Below are positions 18,001 through 25,572 of a DNA stretch of 64,000 nucleotides, piece by piece. Made by a program: the position numbers and the translations under genes. The first letter of the stretch is position 1; the number at the start of each line of letters is the position of its first letter. This DNA comes from Vondammii sp040505895. GTDB taxonomy: Bacteria; Pseudomonadota; Gammaproteobacteria; Chromatiales; Chromatiaceae. The stretch is taken from assembly GCA_040505895.1 (NCBI GenBank), contig JBEVXU010000013.1:1-64000 (forward strand), read 5' to 3'. Under the pieces are notes generated by a model. That model worked only from the letters and a program-made list of their open reading frames with translations. It did no database searches and had not been told where the DNA came from.

Positions 18001-18221
18001 TTGGCGATGAGCAGTTACGGGAGATTGCTCGGGAACTGGTTGAGAAGGTGAAGAAGAATGCCACTATTGACTGGACGGTAAAGGAGAGTGTGCGTTCCAA
18101 GCTGAAGGTGATTGTGAAACGGATTCTGCGTAAATATGGATACCCGCCGGATAAGCAGTTAGCGGCTACAGAGACGATTTTGAAACAGGCGGAATTGCTG
18201 GCTGATGCCTGGGCGGTCTAG
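15045..18221 (+). CDS. hsdR: Type I restriction enzyme, endonuclease/translocase subunit HsdR
   Basis: 1058 residues. The N-terminal nuclease domain shows D144 (RPDLIL) and E158-x-K160 (VIELKNA) of the PD-(D/E)xK fold. A superfamily-2 helicase motor follows, with Walker A TQGSGKS (310-316) and DEAH (414-417). The C-terminal part binds HsdM. I place the start at TTG 15045 because AAGGA lies six bases upstream and the product begins SDKLTEDAIEQFAIELL like homologues. The ATG at 14982 would overlap darG by 49 bases and has no such site. The enzyme translocates and cuts unmodified DNA. Confidence 0.95.
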   Translation: MSDKLTEDAIEQFAIELLTKQGYQYIHGAELAPDATHPERNSFGDVILESRLREAVARINPAIPLDAQEQAVKEVLQISPIELSAANETFHKLLTNGVEVEYQHEGRTKGDKVWLVDYADPSANDCLAVNQFTVIENHINKRPDLILFINGLPLVVIELKNAASENATVRSAYQQLQTYKSTIPSLFVTNGLLVASDGLEARMGSLSAGFTRFMAWKTSDGRQEASHLISQLETLIQGVLSPATLLELTRHFTVFEKSQREDPKTGLTTVETVKKIAAYHQFYAVKKAVESTLVATGINGSRKGGVVWHTQGSGKSLSMVFYAGKLVLALDNPTIVMLTDRNDLDDQLFDTFASSRQLLRQEPVQAENRDDLCDKLKVASGGVIFTTMQKFSPKDGDAIYPLLSDRRNIVVIADEAHRSQYGFKAREIDIKDADGNIVGKKTAYGFAKYLRDALPHATFIGFTGTPVELDDKNTPAVFGDYVDVYDIAQAVEDGATVRIYYESRLAKLQLKEDEKATLDDRFDKVMEDAADYETGSGDEDESSERAKAKWTRLEAIVGNQQRVGNVAQDLIAHFEQRQQIFDGKAMIVAMSRRICVELYSAIQSLRPEWHDDDDAKGVIKVIMTGSSADPQAMQPHIRSKDARKAIGDRLKDPDDPLKLVIVRDMWLTGFDAPCLHTLYVDKPMKGHNLMQAIARVNRVYKDKPGGLVVDYIGIASDLKRALATYTESGGKGEPTLNIDDAVRAMREKFEVVDQMFSGFEYRRYFDADTSEKLSIILEAEEFVLGLDDGKKRFTKEVGLLAKTFALAVPDERAMVIKDELAFFQAVKARLAKFERGEGKSQEEVDSAIRQLVDEAVVSDQVVDIFDAAGIKKPDISILSDEFMEEIKGMQHRNIALELLKKILNDEIRSRSRKNLMQSRALSEMLENAIKRYQNNLLSAAEIIEELIELAKEIKAADGRGDSLGMTEDELAFYDALEVNDSAVQVLGDEQLREIARELVEKVKKNATIDWTVKESVRSKLKVIVKRILRKYGYPPDKQLAATETILKQAELLADAWAV

Positions 18222-18233
18222 CGGTATCTGACC

Positions 18234-18280
18234 GCCCGTCACGCCGCTTGCAAAGCTACGCGGCAAGCAGTGCGACGGGC
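18234..18280. terminator. Stem-loop between hsdR and the integrase
   Basis: GCCCGTC (18234-18240) pairs with GACGGGC (18274-18280), and inner GCTTGC/GCAAGC pairs as well. It forms a strong GC-rich hairpin in the 63-base gap between convergent hsdR and integrase genes. There is no long T run on either strand, so it is probably a weak or bidirectional terminator. Confidence 0.45.
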
Positions 18281-18284
18281 TTGC

Positions 18285-19502
18285 TCAGGCGCTTTGATTG
18301 ATCGGGATGACTACTGCGCCTGCTTTCAGCTTGTCAAGGTAGTCCGCCCATTCCTGCATCATCTTCTTTCTTTCCGGTAGGTGTGCAGTGCGGTTATATG
18401 CGCGTCCGTTAGGGTCGCGAACCGCATGGGCAAGCTGGTGTTCGATATAATCGGGGCGGAAGCCCAGTACTTCATCTAGGATGGTTCGCGCCATAGCCCG
18501 GAATCCGTGACCGCTCATTTCTTCCTTGCCGATCCCCATACGCCGCATAGCGGCAAGGATGGCGTTATCGCTCATGGGCTTGTCGCCTTTGGGATTCCTT
18601 GCGCTGGGGAAAACATAACGGCCGTGGCCGGTGAGGGGTTTTAGTTCCTGTAATATCTCTATGGCTTGGCTGGAAAGGGGAACAATGTGCTGCGTATCTG
18701 TTTTTGTGACCAGGTAACGCCATTCGGCATTCTCCAGGTTAATATCAGCCCATTGTGCATGGCGTAGTTCGCCGGGGCGTACAAAGACTAGAGGCGCGAG
18801 CCGGAGGGCACAACGAACGGGGAGGGTGCCTTCATAACCATCCAAGGCCCGCAGGACTTGAGCAACCTGCTTGGGTTCGGTAACGGATGCGAAGTGTGTT
18901 CCTTTCACTGGTGGTAATGCACCACGTAGATCACCGGAAGGATCGCGTTCAGCCCTGCCAGTGGCTACGGCGTATCGGAATACCTGTCCGCAGTTTCCAA
19001 GGGCGCGGTGTGCGGTTTCCAGTGCACCGCGTTGTTCAATACGGCGGACAGTATCTAAAAGTTGCGGTGCGGTAATGTCGGCAATGGCTTTGCCACCGAT
19101 CCACGGGAAGATGTCCCGCTCCAGTCTGCGAATGATCCGGTTTGCATGGTTGGCTGACCAGTTGGGTTCGTGCTTTGTAAACCACTCCCGCGCCACCACC
19201 TCGAAACTATTCCCAGCGCGTTCAACCTTGGCTGCTTTTTTTGCCTTGCGGTTTTCACTGGGGTCAATCTCATTGGCCAGCAGTTTGCGGGCCTCGCCTC
19301 GTCGTTCGCGAGCATCTTTTAGGGATACATCGGGGTAGACTCCGAGGGATAGGCGTTTCTCCTTGCCCCCAAAGCGGTACTTGAGCCTCCACCACTTGCC
19401 GCCGCTTGGGGCAACTTCCAGGTACAGCCCACCACCATCAAACATCTTCTTGGCTTTTTCGGCAGGCTTAGCGTTACGGATTGCAGTATCTGTAAGTGGC
19501 AT
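18285..19502 (-). CDS. int: P4-type integrase of the ssrA island (tyrosine recombinase)
   Basis: 405 residues from ATG 19502 (MPLTDTAIRNAKPAEKAKKM, the hallmark start of P4/CP4 integrases). The N-terminal DUF4102 arm-binding domain spans about residues 1-90, the core-binding domain 100-200, and the catalytic domain 210-390. Catalytic residues are R242 (VRPGELR), H332-x-x-R335 (HGFR), H355/H359 (HQLAHA) and nucleophile Y369 (AYNRT). AAGGAG nine bases before 19502 supports this start over 19532. It catalyses integration and excision at the ssrA 3' end 165 bp away. An inverted TTGCCCCC arm-type octamer lies directly at the start codon, which suggests autorepression. Confidence 0.95.
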   Translation of the reverse strand: MPLTDTAIRNAKPAEKAKKMFDGGGLYLEVAPSGGKWWRLKYRFGGKEKRLSLGVYPDVSLKDARERRGEARKLLANEIDPSENRKAKKAAKVERAGNSFEVVAREWFTKHEPNWSANHANRIIRRLERDIFPWIGGKAIADITAPQLLDTVRRIEQRGALETAHRALGNCGQVFRYAVATGRAERDPSGDLRGALPPVKGTHFASVTEPKQVAQVLRALDGYEGTLPVRCALRLAPLVFVRPGELRHAQWADINLENAEWRYLVTKTDTQHIVPLSSQAIEILQELKPLTGHGRYVFPSARNPKGDKPMSDNAILAAMRRMGIGKEEMSGHGFRAMARTILDEVLGFRPDYIEHQLAHAVRDPNGRAYNRTAHLPERKKMMQEWADYLDKLKAGAVVIPINQSA

Positions 19503-19503
19503 T

Positions 19504-19552
19504 GGGGGCAACTCCTTGTGCTGATTGCTCACATGCCCCTGATGTTGCCCCC
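19504..19552. promoter_or_regulatory. Right arm-type sites (TTGCCCCC, both orientations)
   Basis: GGGGGCAA at 19504-19511 (reverse of TTGCCCCC) and TTGCCCCC at 19545-19552, with a near match ATGCCCCTG between them. The octamer is the same as the pair at 1075-1094 near attL. The sites lie in the integrase promoter/leader, as arm-type sites often do, so integrase binding could also control its own transcription. Confidence 0.55.
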
Positions 19553-19630
19553 GTAAGGGCTCGGATGTTGATGGATGGTGTGGGCTTGTGATGTACGTAT
19601 AGTATAGGTAAGTTGCTGAATTTAGGCAAT

Positions 19631-19655
19631 AAAAAAGCCGTCCTAGGACGGCTTT
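19631..19655 (-). terminator. Rho-independent terminator of ssrA
   Basis: On the minus strand AAAGCCGTCC-TA-GGACGGCTTT (19634-19655) forms a 10-bp stem followed by a T run (19631-19636 complement). It starts 12 bases after the tmRNA 3' end. It lies on the island side of the crossover, so the island supplies the terminator that ssrA now uses. Confidence 0.85.
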
Positions 19656-19664
19656 GGATGCTGC

Positions 19665-19680
19665 ATTGGTGGAGGCGGCG
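19665..19680. repeat. attR, right attachment repeat at the ssrA 3' end
   Basis: ATTGGTGGAGGCGGCG, identical to 996-1011. On the minus strand this reads as the last bases of tmRNA through CCA. The island therefore regenerates a complete ssrA on integration. Confidence 0.85.
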
Positions 19681-20040
19681 GGAATCGAACCCGCGTCCGC
19701 AAGTACTCCGCCATCGGCTCTACATGCTTAGACTGTCGATTATTTTTAACCGGCTACTGCCCGACAGACAGGGCGTGTATACGGCGGTTCTGGTTAAGTT
19801 TTAGCGAATCCACCCCAGACGTGTTTCTTCGCGATCTTGTGAGATATGACGCCTGAATGTCCCGAAGGACCTGGACGCACAAGAACGGCTCCAGTCAGAC
19901 GGCATCTACCGGTTATTAAGCGGCGAGTGCGTAGTTGTCGTCGTTGGCAACTATAGTGTTACAGAATTTTTCACGAGGGTATCTGTATCCTCGGCATGCA
20001 CCTCCGGTTTTGTTACCCACGTCGAAGCCATGTCGCCCCC
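19667..20040 (-). ncRNA. ssrA: Transfer-messenger RNA (tmRNA)
   Basis: A 374-nt tmRNA on the minus strand. The 5' end reads GGGGGCGACATGGCTTCGAC, and the 3' end is GTTCGATTCCCGCC...CCACCA with encoded CCA. The tag reading frame after the resume codon reads ANDDNYALAA and ends in two stop codons, a typical gammaproteobacterial proteolysis tag. tmRNA rescues stalled ribosomes with SmpB, encoded 222 bp upstream on the same strand. The 3' end is the integration target of the adjacent island. Apparent ORFs across this stretch are spurious. Confidence 0.97.
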
Positions 20041-20062
20041 TGTTAGGTACACCAGATCGGAC

Positions 20063-20091
20063 ATTATATGGGGTGGGGAGTTCAATGTCAT
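20063..20091 (-). promoter_or_regulatory. Sigma-70 promoter of ssrA
   Basis: Minus-strand -35 ATGACA (20086-20091, 5/6 match) and perfect -10 TATAAT (20063-20068) with a 17-bp spacer. The -10 ends 22 bases before the mature 5' end, so the transcript would start as a short-leader precursor trimmed by RNase P. Confidence 0.75.
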
Positions 20092-20185
20092 TGGGATTTT
20101 ATCTGGAGGGGCGTTATGGGGGGTACGAATAAATTCGCTTAGCTGGCTCTGCACCAACTTAACTGTTCCACGGTTTCAAACTACC

Positions 20186-20254
20186 TGTAGGAGCGGCTTC
20201 AGCCGCGAATGAGCTTCGAGCTACACCGTGATCGCGGCTAAAGCTGCTCCTACA
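20186..20254. repeat. REP-type inverted pair (BIME-like)
   Basis: TGTAGGAGCGGCTTCAGCCG (with CGA following, 20186-20208) is mirrored by its near reverse complement at 20232-20254. Each unit is itself a hairpin (GCGGCTTCAGCCGC). This is the repetitive extragenic palindrome class common in gammaproteobacteria and mobilised by RAYT transposases. It lies between smpB and the ssrA promoter. Confidence 0.75.
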
Positions 20255-20262
20255 CTGGCCTC

Positions 20263-20745
20263 TTAGCGCACCTTCATAATGCGCGCTTTATCACGCTTCC
20301 AGTCTTGATCTTTTTCGGTGGCACGTTTGTCGTGGAGCTGTTTGCCCTTGGCGAGGCCTATTTCAATCTTGGCACGGCCATTTTTCCAGTACATGGCGGT
20401 GGGGATCAGGGTGAAACCCTTGCGCTCGACGTTGCCGATAAGCCGGTCCAGCTCCTTGCGGTGGAGCAGCAGTTTGCGGGTACGGGTGGGTTCCGGCTTG
20501 ATGTGGGTTGAGGCCGTGGGCAGTGGGGTGATGAGACAGCCCAGCAGGAAAGCCTCGTTGCCCTTGATGTAGATGTAGCTCTCGGCCAGTTGGACACGCT
20601 TGTCCCTGAGGCTTTTTACCTCCCAGCCTTCCAGAGCGATACCCGCTTCGAAGCGGTCCTGGATAAAGTATTCGTGCTTGGCCTTTTTGTTGAGGGCGAT
20701 AGTTGAACCGCCGTGCCCAGCCTTTTTCTTTGATTTCTTTGCCAT
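20263..20745 (-). CDS. smpB: SsrA-binding protein SmpB
   Basis: A 160-residue trans-translation cofactor that binds tmRNA and mimics the codon-anticodon stem on the ribosome. Family hallmarks are IALNKKAKHEYFIQDRFEAG, ALEGWEVKSLRDKRVQL, and the basic C-terminal tail that enters the mRNA channel (KGKQLHDKRATEKDQDWKRD). The start is taken at MAKKSKKKAGHGG; the in-frame ATG at 20784 would add 13 residues not typical of the family. It is adjacent to ssrA, as in many proteobacteria. Confidence 0.97.
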   Translation of the reverse strand: MAKKSKKKAGHGGSTIALNKKAKHEYFIQDRFEAGIALEGWEVKSLRDKRVQLAESYIYIKGNEAFLLGCLITPLPTASTHIKPEPTRTRKLLLHRKELDRLIGNVERKGFTLIPTAMYWKNGRAKIEIGLAKGKQLHDKRATEKDQDWKRDKARIMKVR

Positions 20746-21117
20746 GGCGGTGGATTGTAAGTGACGGGGTGGGGAGGGCGCCACTATTTATCTTGGGGTG
20801 GCGGCAATGACAACTTGTCAGGTCACGCTATTTCAATGAGAATAGAAGTCGCTTTAGATGAACGGACATAAATAGAAAATCATTACTGCATGATCTATCC
20901 CTTGCCATTTTAGAGGGTGCTGTAGGCAATATGCAGGCAAGTTTTGACTCAATAAGCCAAATAAAATCAGTTGGTTGATTGGTTTTATGTTGTACTCCTG
21001 ACGACTAAGGAGTTCTTTTTCTACATCCTCTGCAGGATGAGAGGAGCGGCGCTTTTTCAACACACTCCACAGAGTGTGGTTTGTGCTTTATTAGCAGCCG
21101 GCATTTGATGAAAAAAA

Positions 21118-22533
21118 ATGGCAGGAAGCTTAGGCTCCAGGGGGAGTCCTAGATTGTCTGAACAGATTTCGATTCATGGTCAGTGGTCATCACGTTTGAC
21201 ATTTATTCTTGCGGCCACTGGTGCAGCGGTCGGGTTGGGTAATGTCTGGAAGTTTCCCTATTTGGTAGGAGAGAATGGCGGCGGCGCTTTCGTGCTGGTC
21301 TACCTTGTCTCGATTGCCCTGATCGGTGTACCGGTGATGATCTCTGAGGTTTTGATCGGTCGCCGGGGGCGTCAGAGCCCGATCAACAGCCTGCGTGATC
21401 TCGCCGGTGAGGCCCAGAGCAACTGTCGTTGGCAGTACATAGGCGCCTTGGGCATGGTCGCCGGCTTGATTATTACCTCCTACTACAGTGTTATCGCCGG
21501 TTGGACGCTGGCCTATGCTGTGCGCATGGCTGGAGGTGTTTTTTCCGGGGTAACCAAGGATGGTGCTGAGAGTATCTTTGCTTTCCTGGTGAGCGATCCA
21601 GAGCGGATGCTGGCCTGGCACACCCTGTTTATGGTGATGACGGTGATGGTGGTCTCCCGTGGTGTACGCTCCGGCCTGGAGCACGCTATAAAAATCCTTA
21701 TGCCTGCGCTGTTCCTGTTGCTGCTGATTCTGGTGGGCTATGCCTATATCTCAACCAACGACCACTTTGGGCAGGGGGTGAGGTTTATGTTCAGTATCGA
21801 TTTCGGTGCGCTCACCACGGGCGGCGTGCTTACCGCCATGGGCCATGCATTCTTTACTCTCAGCCTGGGTGCGGGTGCGGTCATGGTCTACGGCTCCTAT
21901 CTGCCCAGCGATGTACCCATCGCTAAAACTGTTCTTGCTGTTGCCGCTTTTGACACTATCATCGCATTACTGGCCGGGTTGGCTGTTTTTCCATTAGTCT
22001 TTGCCAGTGAGCTCGCTCCTGCAAGCGGCCCCGGATTAATTTTCCTCTCCCTGCCTATCGCCTTTGGTCACATGCCGTTGGGGTGGCTTTTCGGGACACT
22101 CTTTTTTATTCTGCTGCTGTTTGCCGCCTGGACCTCCGCCATCGCTCTGCTGGAACCGATGGTGGCCTGGTTGGTGGAGAACCGCCAGATTCAGCGGATT
22201 CGGGCTGCGGTTTGGGTAGGTCTCTTTACCTGGTTGCTTGGGGTAGTCTCCATTCTCTCCTTTGGCGCCTGGTCGTTTGAATTTGATTTTGCCGGTGAGG
22301 TGAGGCGTAACGGGGTATATGACCTGCTGGATATCCTCTCTTCCAGTATTATTTTACCCATCGGCGGTTTTGCTATAGCGCTGTTTGCCGGCTGGGTACT
22401 GCCAAAAACTTTGCTGGTAGAGGAGTTGGGGGGGAGCACTGGGACCGGTTTTCGGTTATGGTATGCCGCTATTCGAATTGTTGCGCCTGCAGCTTTACTA
22501 CTGATTCTGCTGGGGGCGATTGGAGTTATTTAG
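21118..22533 (+). CDS. Neurotransmitter:sodium symporter (NSS/SNF) family transporter
   Basis: A 471-residue inner-membrane protein with about 11-12 transmembrane helices. The first helix holds the signature ATGAAVGLGNVWKFPYLVGE, whose unwound segment binds sodium and substrate. The family carries amino acids or related amines by Na+ symport (LeuT fold). The exact substrate is not readable from sequence. It ends immediately before ratA, whose TTG start follows the stop with no gap, so the two are co-translated. Transporters of this family often sit upstream of ratA-rnfH in this group. Confidence 0.92.
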   Translation: MAGSLGSRGSPRLSEQISIHGQWSSRLTFILAATGAAVGLGNVWKFPYLVGENGGGAFVLVYLVSIALIGVPVMISEVLIGRRGRQSPINSLRDLAGEAQSNCRWQYIGALGMVAGLIITSYYSVIAGWTLAYAVRMAGGVFSGVTKDGAESIFAFLVSDPERMLAWHTLFMVMTVMVVSRGVRSGLEHAIKILMPALFLLLLILVGYAYISTNDHFGQGVRFMFSIDFGALTTGGVLTAMGHAFFTLSLGAGAVMVYGSYLPSDVPIAKTVLAVAAFDTIIALLAGLAVFPLVFASELAPASGPGLIFLSLPIAFGHMPLGWLFGTLFFILLLFAAWTSAIALLEPMVAWLVENRQIQRIRAAVWVGLFTWLLGVVSILSFGAWSFEFDFAGEVRRNGVYDLLDILSSSIILPIGGFAIALFAGWVLPKTLLVEELGGSTGTGFRLWYAAIRIVAPAALLLILLGAIGVI

Positions 22534-22971
22534 TTGTCTGTTGTACATAAAAGCGCCTTGGTGGCCCATTCGGCGTCAGAGATGTTTGAGTTGGTCAACG
22601 ACTTCGAGTCCTACCCACAGTTTCTTCCCTGGTGCCACTCCACCCGAGTGATATCAAGAGATGATGAGCGGCTTTGTGGTGAACTGGAGGTGGCGCGGAT
22701 GGGCATTCGGCAGAAGTTCTCTACCTGCAACCGTCTCTATCCCCCTGATCGTATGGTCATCGAGTTGCAGGAAGGCCCGTTCAAAAAGCTTAGCGGCGAG
22801 TGGCGTTTTACCGCACTGCGGGAGGACGCTTGCAAGGTTGAGTTGGAGCTCGATTTCTCTTTTTCAGGTAAACTAATCGATACTGCTTTTGGTGCGGTAT
22901 TCAGCCAGATTGCCAATACTCTGGTTGATTCTTTCTGTAAACGTGCGGATGAGGTGCATAGTGGCAAGTGA
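22534..22971 (+). CDS. ratA: RatA/Coq10-type START-domain protein
   Basis: 145 residues of the SRPBCC (START-like) superfamily, RatA/Coq10 branch: ALVAHSASEMFELVNDFESY, FLPWCHSTRVI and the C-terminal helix FSQIANTLVDSFCKRADEVH. In E. coli RatA was described as inhibiting 70S ribosome assembly, while Coq10 homologues aid ubiquinone function; which role applies is unknown. The TTG start follows the transporter stop directly. Its last 11 bases overlap rnfH. Confidence 0.9.
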   Translation: MSVVHKSALVAHSASEMFELVNDFESYPQFLPWCHSTRVISRDDERLCGELEVARMGIRQKFSTCNRLYPPDRMVIELQEGPFKKLSGEWRFTALREDACKVELELDFSFSGKLIDTAFGAVFSQIANTLVDSFCKRADEVHSGK

Positions 22972-23266
22972 CCAATTTGAAGTAGAAGTGGCTTATGCCC
23001 GTGACGATGAACAGCTGATTCTTACCGTTACCGGGGAGAAGGGGATGACCGTCGAACAGGCCATTGAGCGCTCAAAAATCAGTGATCACTTTCCGGAGAT
23101 CGACACAGCAAAGACTAAGGTTGGTATCTTTGGTAAAGCGGCAAAAATGAATGTGGAGCTAAAATCAGGTGATCGGGTGGAGATTTACAGGCCATTGATC
23201 GCTGATCCCAAAGAGGCACGTAAGAAACGTGCGGCGGAAGGAAAGTCGCTCAAAAAAGGCACCTAA
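22961..23266 (+). CDS. rnfH: RnfH family ubiquitin-like protein
   Basis: A 101-residue beta-grasp protein (RnfH/UPF0125): FEVEVAYARDDEQLILTVTG, VEQAIERSKI and KVGIFGKAAKMNVELKSGDR VEIYRPL. Translation is taken from GTG 22961, overlapping ratA by 11 bases; the upstream extension is only ratA sequence in another frame. The basic Lys-rich C-terminus (KKRAAEGKSLKKG) is usual. RnfH is paired with ratA in most gammaproteobacteria; its biochemical role is not settled. Confidence 0.92.
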   Translation: MASDQFEVEVAYARDDEQLILTVTGEKGMTVEQAIERSKISDHFPEIDTAKTKVGIFGKAAKMNVELKSGDRVEIYRPLIADPKEARKKRAAEGKSLKKGT

Positions 23267-23361
23267 ATGACGTTAACAGCCGTGCAGTTTCATCTGTTCG
23301 GCCATCTCTCTTTTCATGCCGGCTCTCACCCGTGTAGACCTCTTAGCTGTACTGAAGGGAG

Positions 23362-23847
23362 TTACTCTTCGGTATCGACCCCGATTTTCTGCAGTGTCTG
23401 GGTAAAAATGCCATCATCGCCGGTGTAGTCGGGGACGATAATAACCACATCCTCTGCTTTTTCACCACCTTCAGCAACGGGCTGAGGGCGGAAATCTCCA
23501 TCGATCCGTATTAGGCGGTCATCCTCAAAGTAGAGGGCAATCCTTTCCTGGGTGGTCTCTCCCCCTCCTTTTTGGACTCGGTAGATGTAGTCCCAGCGCT
23601 CCTGGTGAAATACATCAACCAGCATCGGAGTTCCCATCAGGTAACTGACCTGGCTTTTAGACATACCCGGTTGTAGCTTGTTGACCACCTCCTGATCTAC
23701 CACGTTACCTTGTTGGATATCGGCTCGGTAGACCAGTGAAGTTTTGGCGAAGGCATCAGGAACGGCCCCGGTTAACTCTTCCATGGACGAGCAGCCGGAG
23801 GTGATCACAGCCGCAAGGCAGGCCAAAGTGACGAGGTGTTTCTGCAT
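23362..23847 (-). CDS. bamE: Outer-membrane assembly lipoprotein BamE
   Basis: About 161 residues. From MQKHLVTLACLAAVITSGCS there is a signal peptide and lipobox, with the mature lipid-bearing Cys after TSG. The SmpA/OmlA fold follows: NKLQPGMSKSQVSYLMGTPM, then RWDYIYRVQKGGG and the LYFEDDRLIRIDGD strand. BamE is a subunit of the BAM complex that inserts beta-barrel proteins. The start 36 bases downstream of the longest frame is chosen because it gives a proper signal peptide. It lies downstream of recN on the same strand. Confidence 0.95.
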   Translation of the reverse strand: MQKHLVTLACLAAVITSGCSSMEELTGAVPDAFAKTSLVYRADIQQGNVVDQEVVNKLQPGMSKSQVSYLMGTPMLVDVFHQERWDYIYRVQKGGGETTQERIALYFEDDRLIRIDGDFRPQPVAEGGEKAEDVVIIVPDYTGDDGIFTQTLQKIGVDTEE

Positions 23848-23898
23848 TCGAATTTTCCGCTTCCTGGTTGGGTGGTCTATCACCCAGATAATACCTGA

Positions 23899-25572
23899 TT
23901 AGTTGGGATGTTTCAGCTGTACCATCTCTCTGGCGTGGGCAAGGGTCTGGCCGGTGATGTCGAGCCCTCCAAGCATCCGCGCGACCTCTTCAATCCGCTG
24001 TTTCTGATCAAGTTGGGTGATGTGAGTATGGGTACGCTTTTGTTTGGACTCTTTGTGGATCAAAAGGTGTTGATGCCCCAGAGAGGCTACCTGGGGTAGG
24101 TGGGTGACGCAGAGTACTTGGCGTGACTCTCCCAGTTTTCGCAGCAGACGACCGACTATCTCTGCAACACCGCCACCGATACCGACATCCACTTCATCAA
24201 AAATCAGTGTTGGCACCTTGGCGCAGCTGATGGTGGCTACCTGAATGGCGAGGCTGAGACGGGAGAGCTCACCACCGGAGGCTACCTTGCTTAGTGGCTG
24301 AGGGGGCTGTCCCGGATTGGCGCTGAAAAGCAGCTCAATTTGGTTGAGGCCGAAGGCCGAGGCTTTTTCATCCTCAAGCGTGATTACGTCCACTTTTAGT
24401 ATGCCGTTGGACATACCTAGGGAGTGGATTCCCTCAATTACCTGCTTGCTGAGTTTTTTCGCGGCAGTTTTGCGACTTTTGTCCAGTCTTAACGCCTGCT
24501 CCCGGTAGTCGCTCCAGAGTGTCGCCACCTCCTGTTCCAGATGGGATAACTGAGTAGTGGTGTTTCTCAGCTGATCCAATTCTGTGGTTAACGCCTCCTG
24601 GGTTTCGAGTAGTGCTTCCGGGCGGCAGCGATATTTTCGCGCCAAGTCGTGGATCTCTGTCAGCCGACGGTCCAGTTGATTAAGTCTGTCGGGGCTTAGC
24701 TCCAGACCGCCGCCGTAGTCTCGCAGATTAGAAGCAGCTTCTTCTACCTGGATAGCAGCACTCTCCAACATCTCACGGCTCTCTTCAAGTCGAGGGGCGG
24801 GATCATTGAGCGAGTTCAGCTCACTTAGGGCGCGATTGAGCAGGGTGAGGGCGGTTTGGTCACCATCGTTCAGGGTATTGAGTATTCGATTGCAGCTCTC
24901 GATCAGCTCGCCTGCATTGCTGAGTCGTTTATGCTCATCCAGTAGCGTCTCCAGCTCATCCACCTCAAGCTTCAACTCGTCCAACTCATTAACTTGATAA
25001 GAGAGTAGATCGATTCTGGCCTCACGGTCGAGAGAGGCAGCTGCCAGATCGGCTAGTCTCTCCTTTGCTGATTTCAAGTCATGGTGAAGTGCTGCGGTTT
25101 TTTCGCACAAAGCCTGATGGCCTGCGTAGCCGTCGAGAAGTTCCCGTTGGTGATCGCGCCGCAGCAGTGACTGGTGGGCGTGCTGGCCGTGAATATCCAC
25201 CATTAGCTCCCCCAGTTGCTGCAAAGACTTTACCGGTGCGGGGCTGCCATTGATGAAGGCGCGGGAGTTTCCGGTGCGTGTCAGAACACGGCGTAGTATG
25301 CACTGGCCACAATCATCCAGGGCATTTTCTCGCAACCAATCGGCAGCGGCCCCTTTTTCGCCAATGGTGAAGCTGGCGGATATCTCAGCACGTTCACAAC
25401 CATTGCGGATCATGCCGTTATCGGCTCGGTCACCCAGCACCAGGCCGAGGGCGTCGATGAGAATCGACTTGCCCGCCCCTGTCTCACCGGTAAGAGCTGT
25501 CATGCCTGGACAAAACTCCATCTCCAGGTCGGTAACAATGGCTAGATCTTTAATATGGATGTGTTGGAGCAT
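23899..25572 (-). CDS. recN: DNA repair protein RecN
   Basis: A 557-residue SMC-like repair ATPase of full length. It has Walker A LTGETGAGKSILIDALGLVLG, long coiled coils in residues 150-360, an ABC signature VASGGELSRLSLAIQ, and Walker B PTLIFDEVDVGIGG. RecN holds broken DNA ends together during recombinational repair. In many relatives it is SOS-induced; I looked for a LexA box in the roughly 100 bases upstream and found none. Confidence 0.97.
   Translation of the reverse strand: MLQHIHIKDLAIVTDLEMEFCPGMTALTGETGAGKSILIDALGLVLGDRADNGMIRNGCERAEISASFTIGEKGAAADWLRENALDDCGQCILRRVLTRTGNSRAFINGSPAPVKSLQQLGELMVDIHGQHAHQSLLRRDHQRELLDGYAGHQALCEKTAALHHDLKSAKERLADLAAASLDREARIDLLSYQVNELDELKLEVDELETLLDEHKRLSNAGELIESCNRILNTLNDGDQTALTLLNRALSELNSLNDPAPRLEESREMLESAAIQVEEAASNLRDYGGGLELSPDRLNQLDRRLTEIHDLARKYRCRPEALLETQEALTTELDQLRNTTTQLSHLEQEVATLWSDYREQALRLDKSRKTAAKKLSKQVIEGIHSLGMSNGILKVDVITLEDEKASAFGLNQIELLFSANPGQPPQPLSKVASGGELSRLSLAIQVATISCAKVPTLIFDEVDVGIGGGVAEIVGRLLRKLGESRQVLCVTHLPQVASLGHQHLLIHKESKQKRTHTHITQLDQKQRIEEVARMLGGLDITGQTLAHAREMVQLKHPN

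Larger units (their letters stand above)
996..19680. mobile_element. ssrA-integrated genomic island, 18.7 kb
   Basis: A 16-bp direct repeat (ATTGGTGGAGGCGGCG) occurs at 996-1011 and at 19665-19680. The right copy is the 3' end of an intact tmRNA gene, including the encoded CCA. Next to it, inside the element, lies a P4-type tyrosine recombinase gene (18285-19502). This is the usual arrangement of islands that integrate into ssrA. The cargo is a nitrilase/SMC-ATPase module, a second recombinase with regulators, and a type I restriction system with an embedded DarTG pair. No replication, conjugation or phage structural genes are seen, so it is probably a passively transferred integrative element rich in defence genes. 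Confidence 0.88.

Noticed and set aside
19613..20212. Several short ORFs over the ssrA region
   Set aside because: They coincide with tmRNA, its promoter and the REP pair; none has a plausible ribosome-binding site.
20854..21063. 69-codon minus-strand ORF between smpB and the NSS transporter
   Set aside because: No recognisable motif, poor initiation context and composition like the flanking intergenic DNA.
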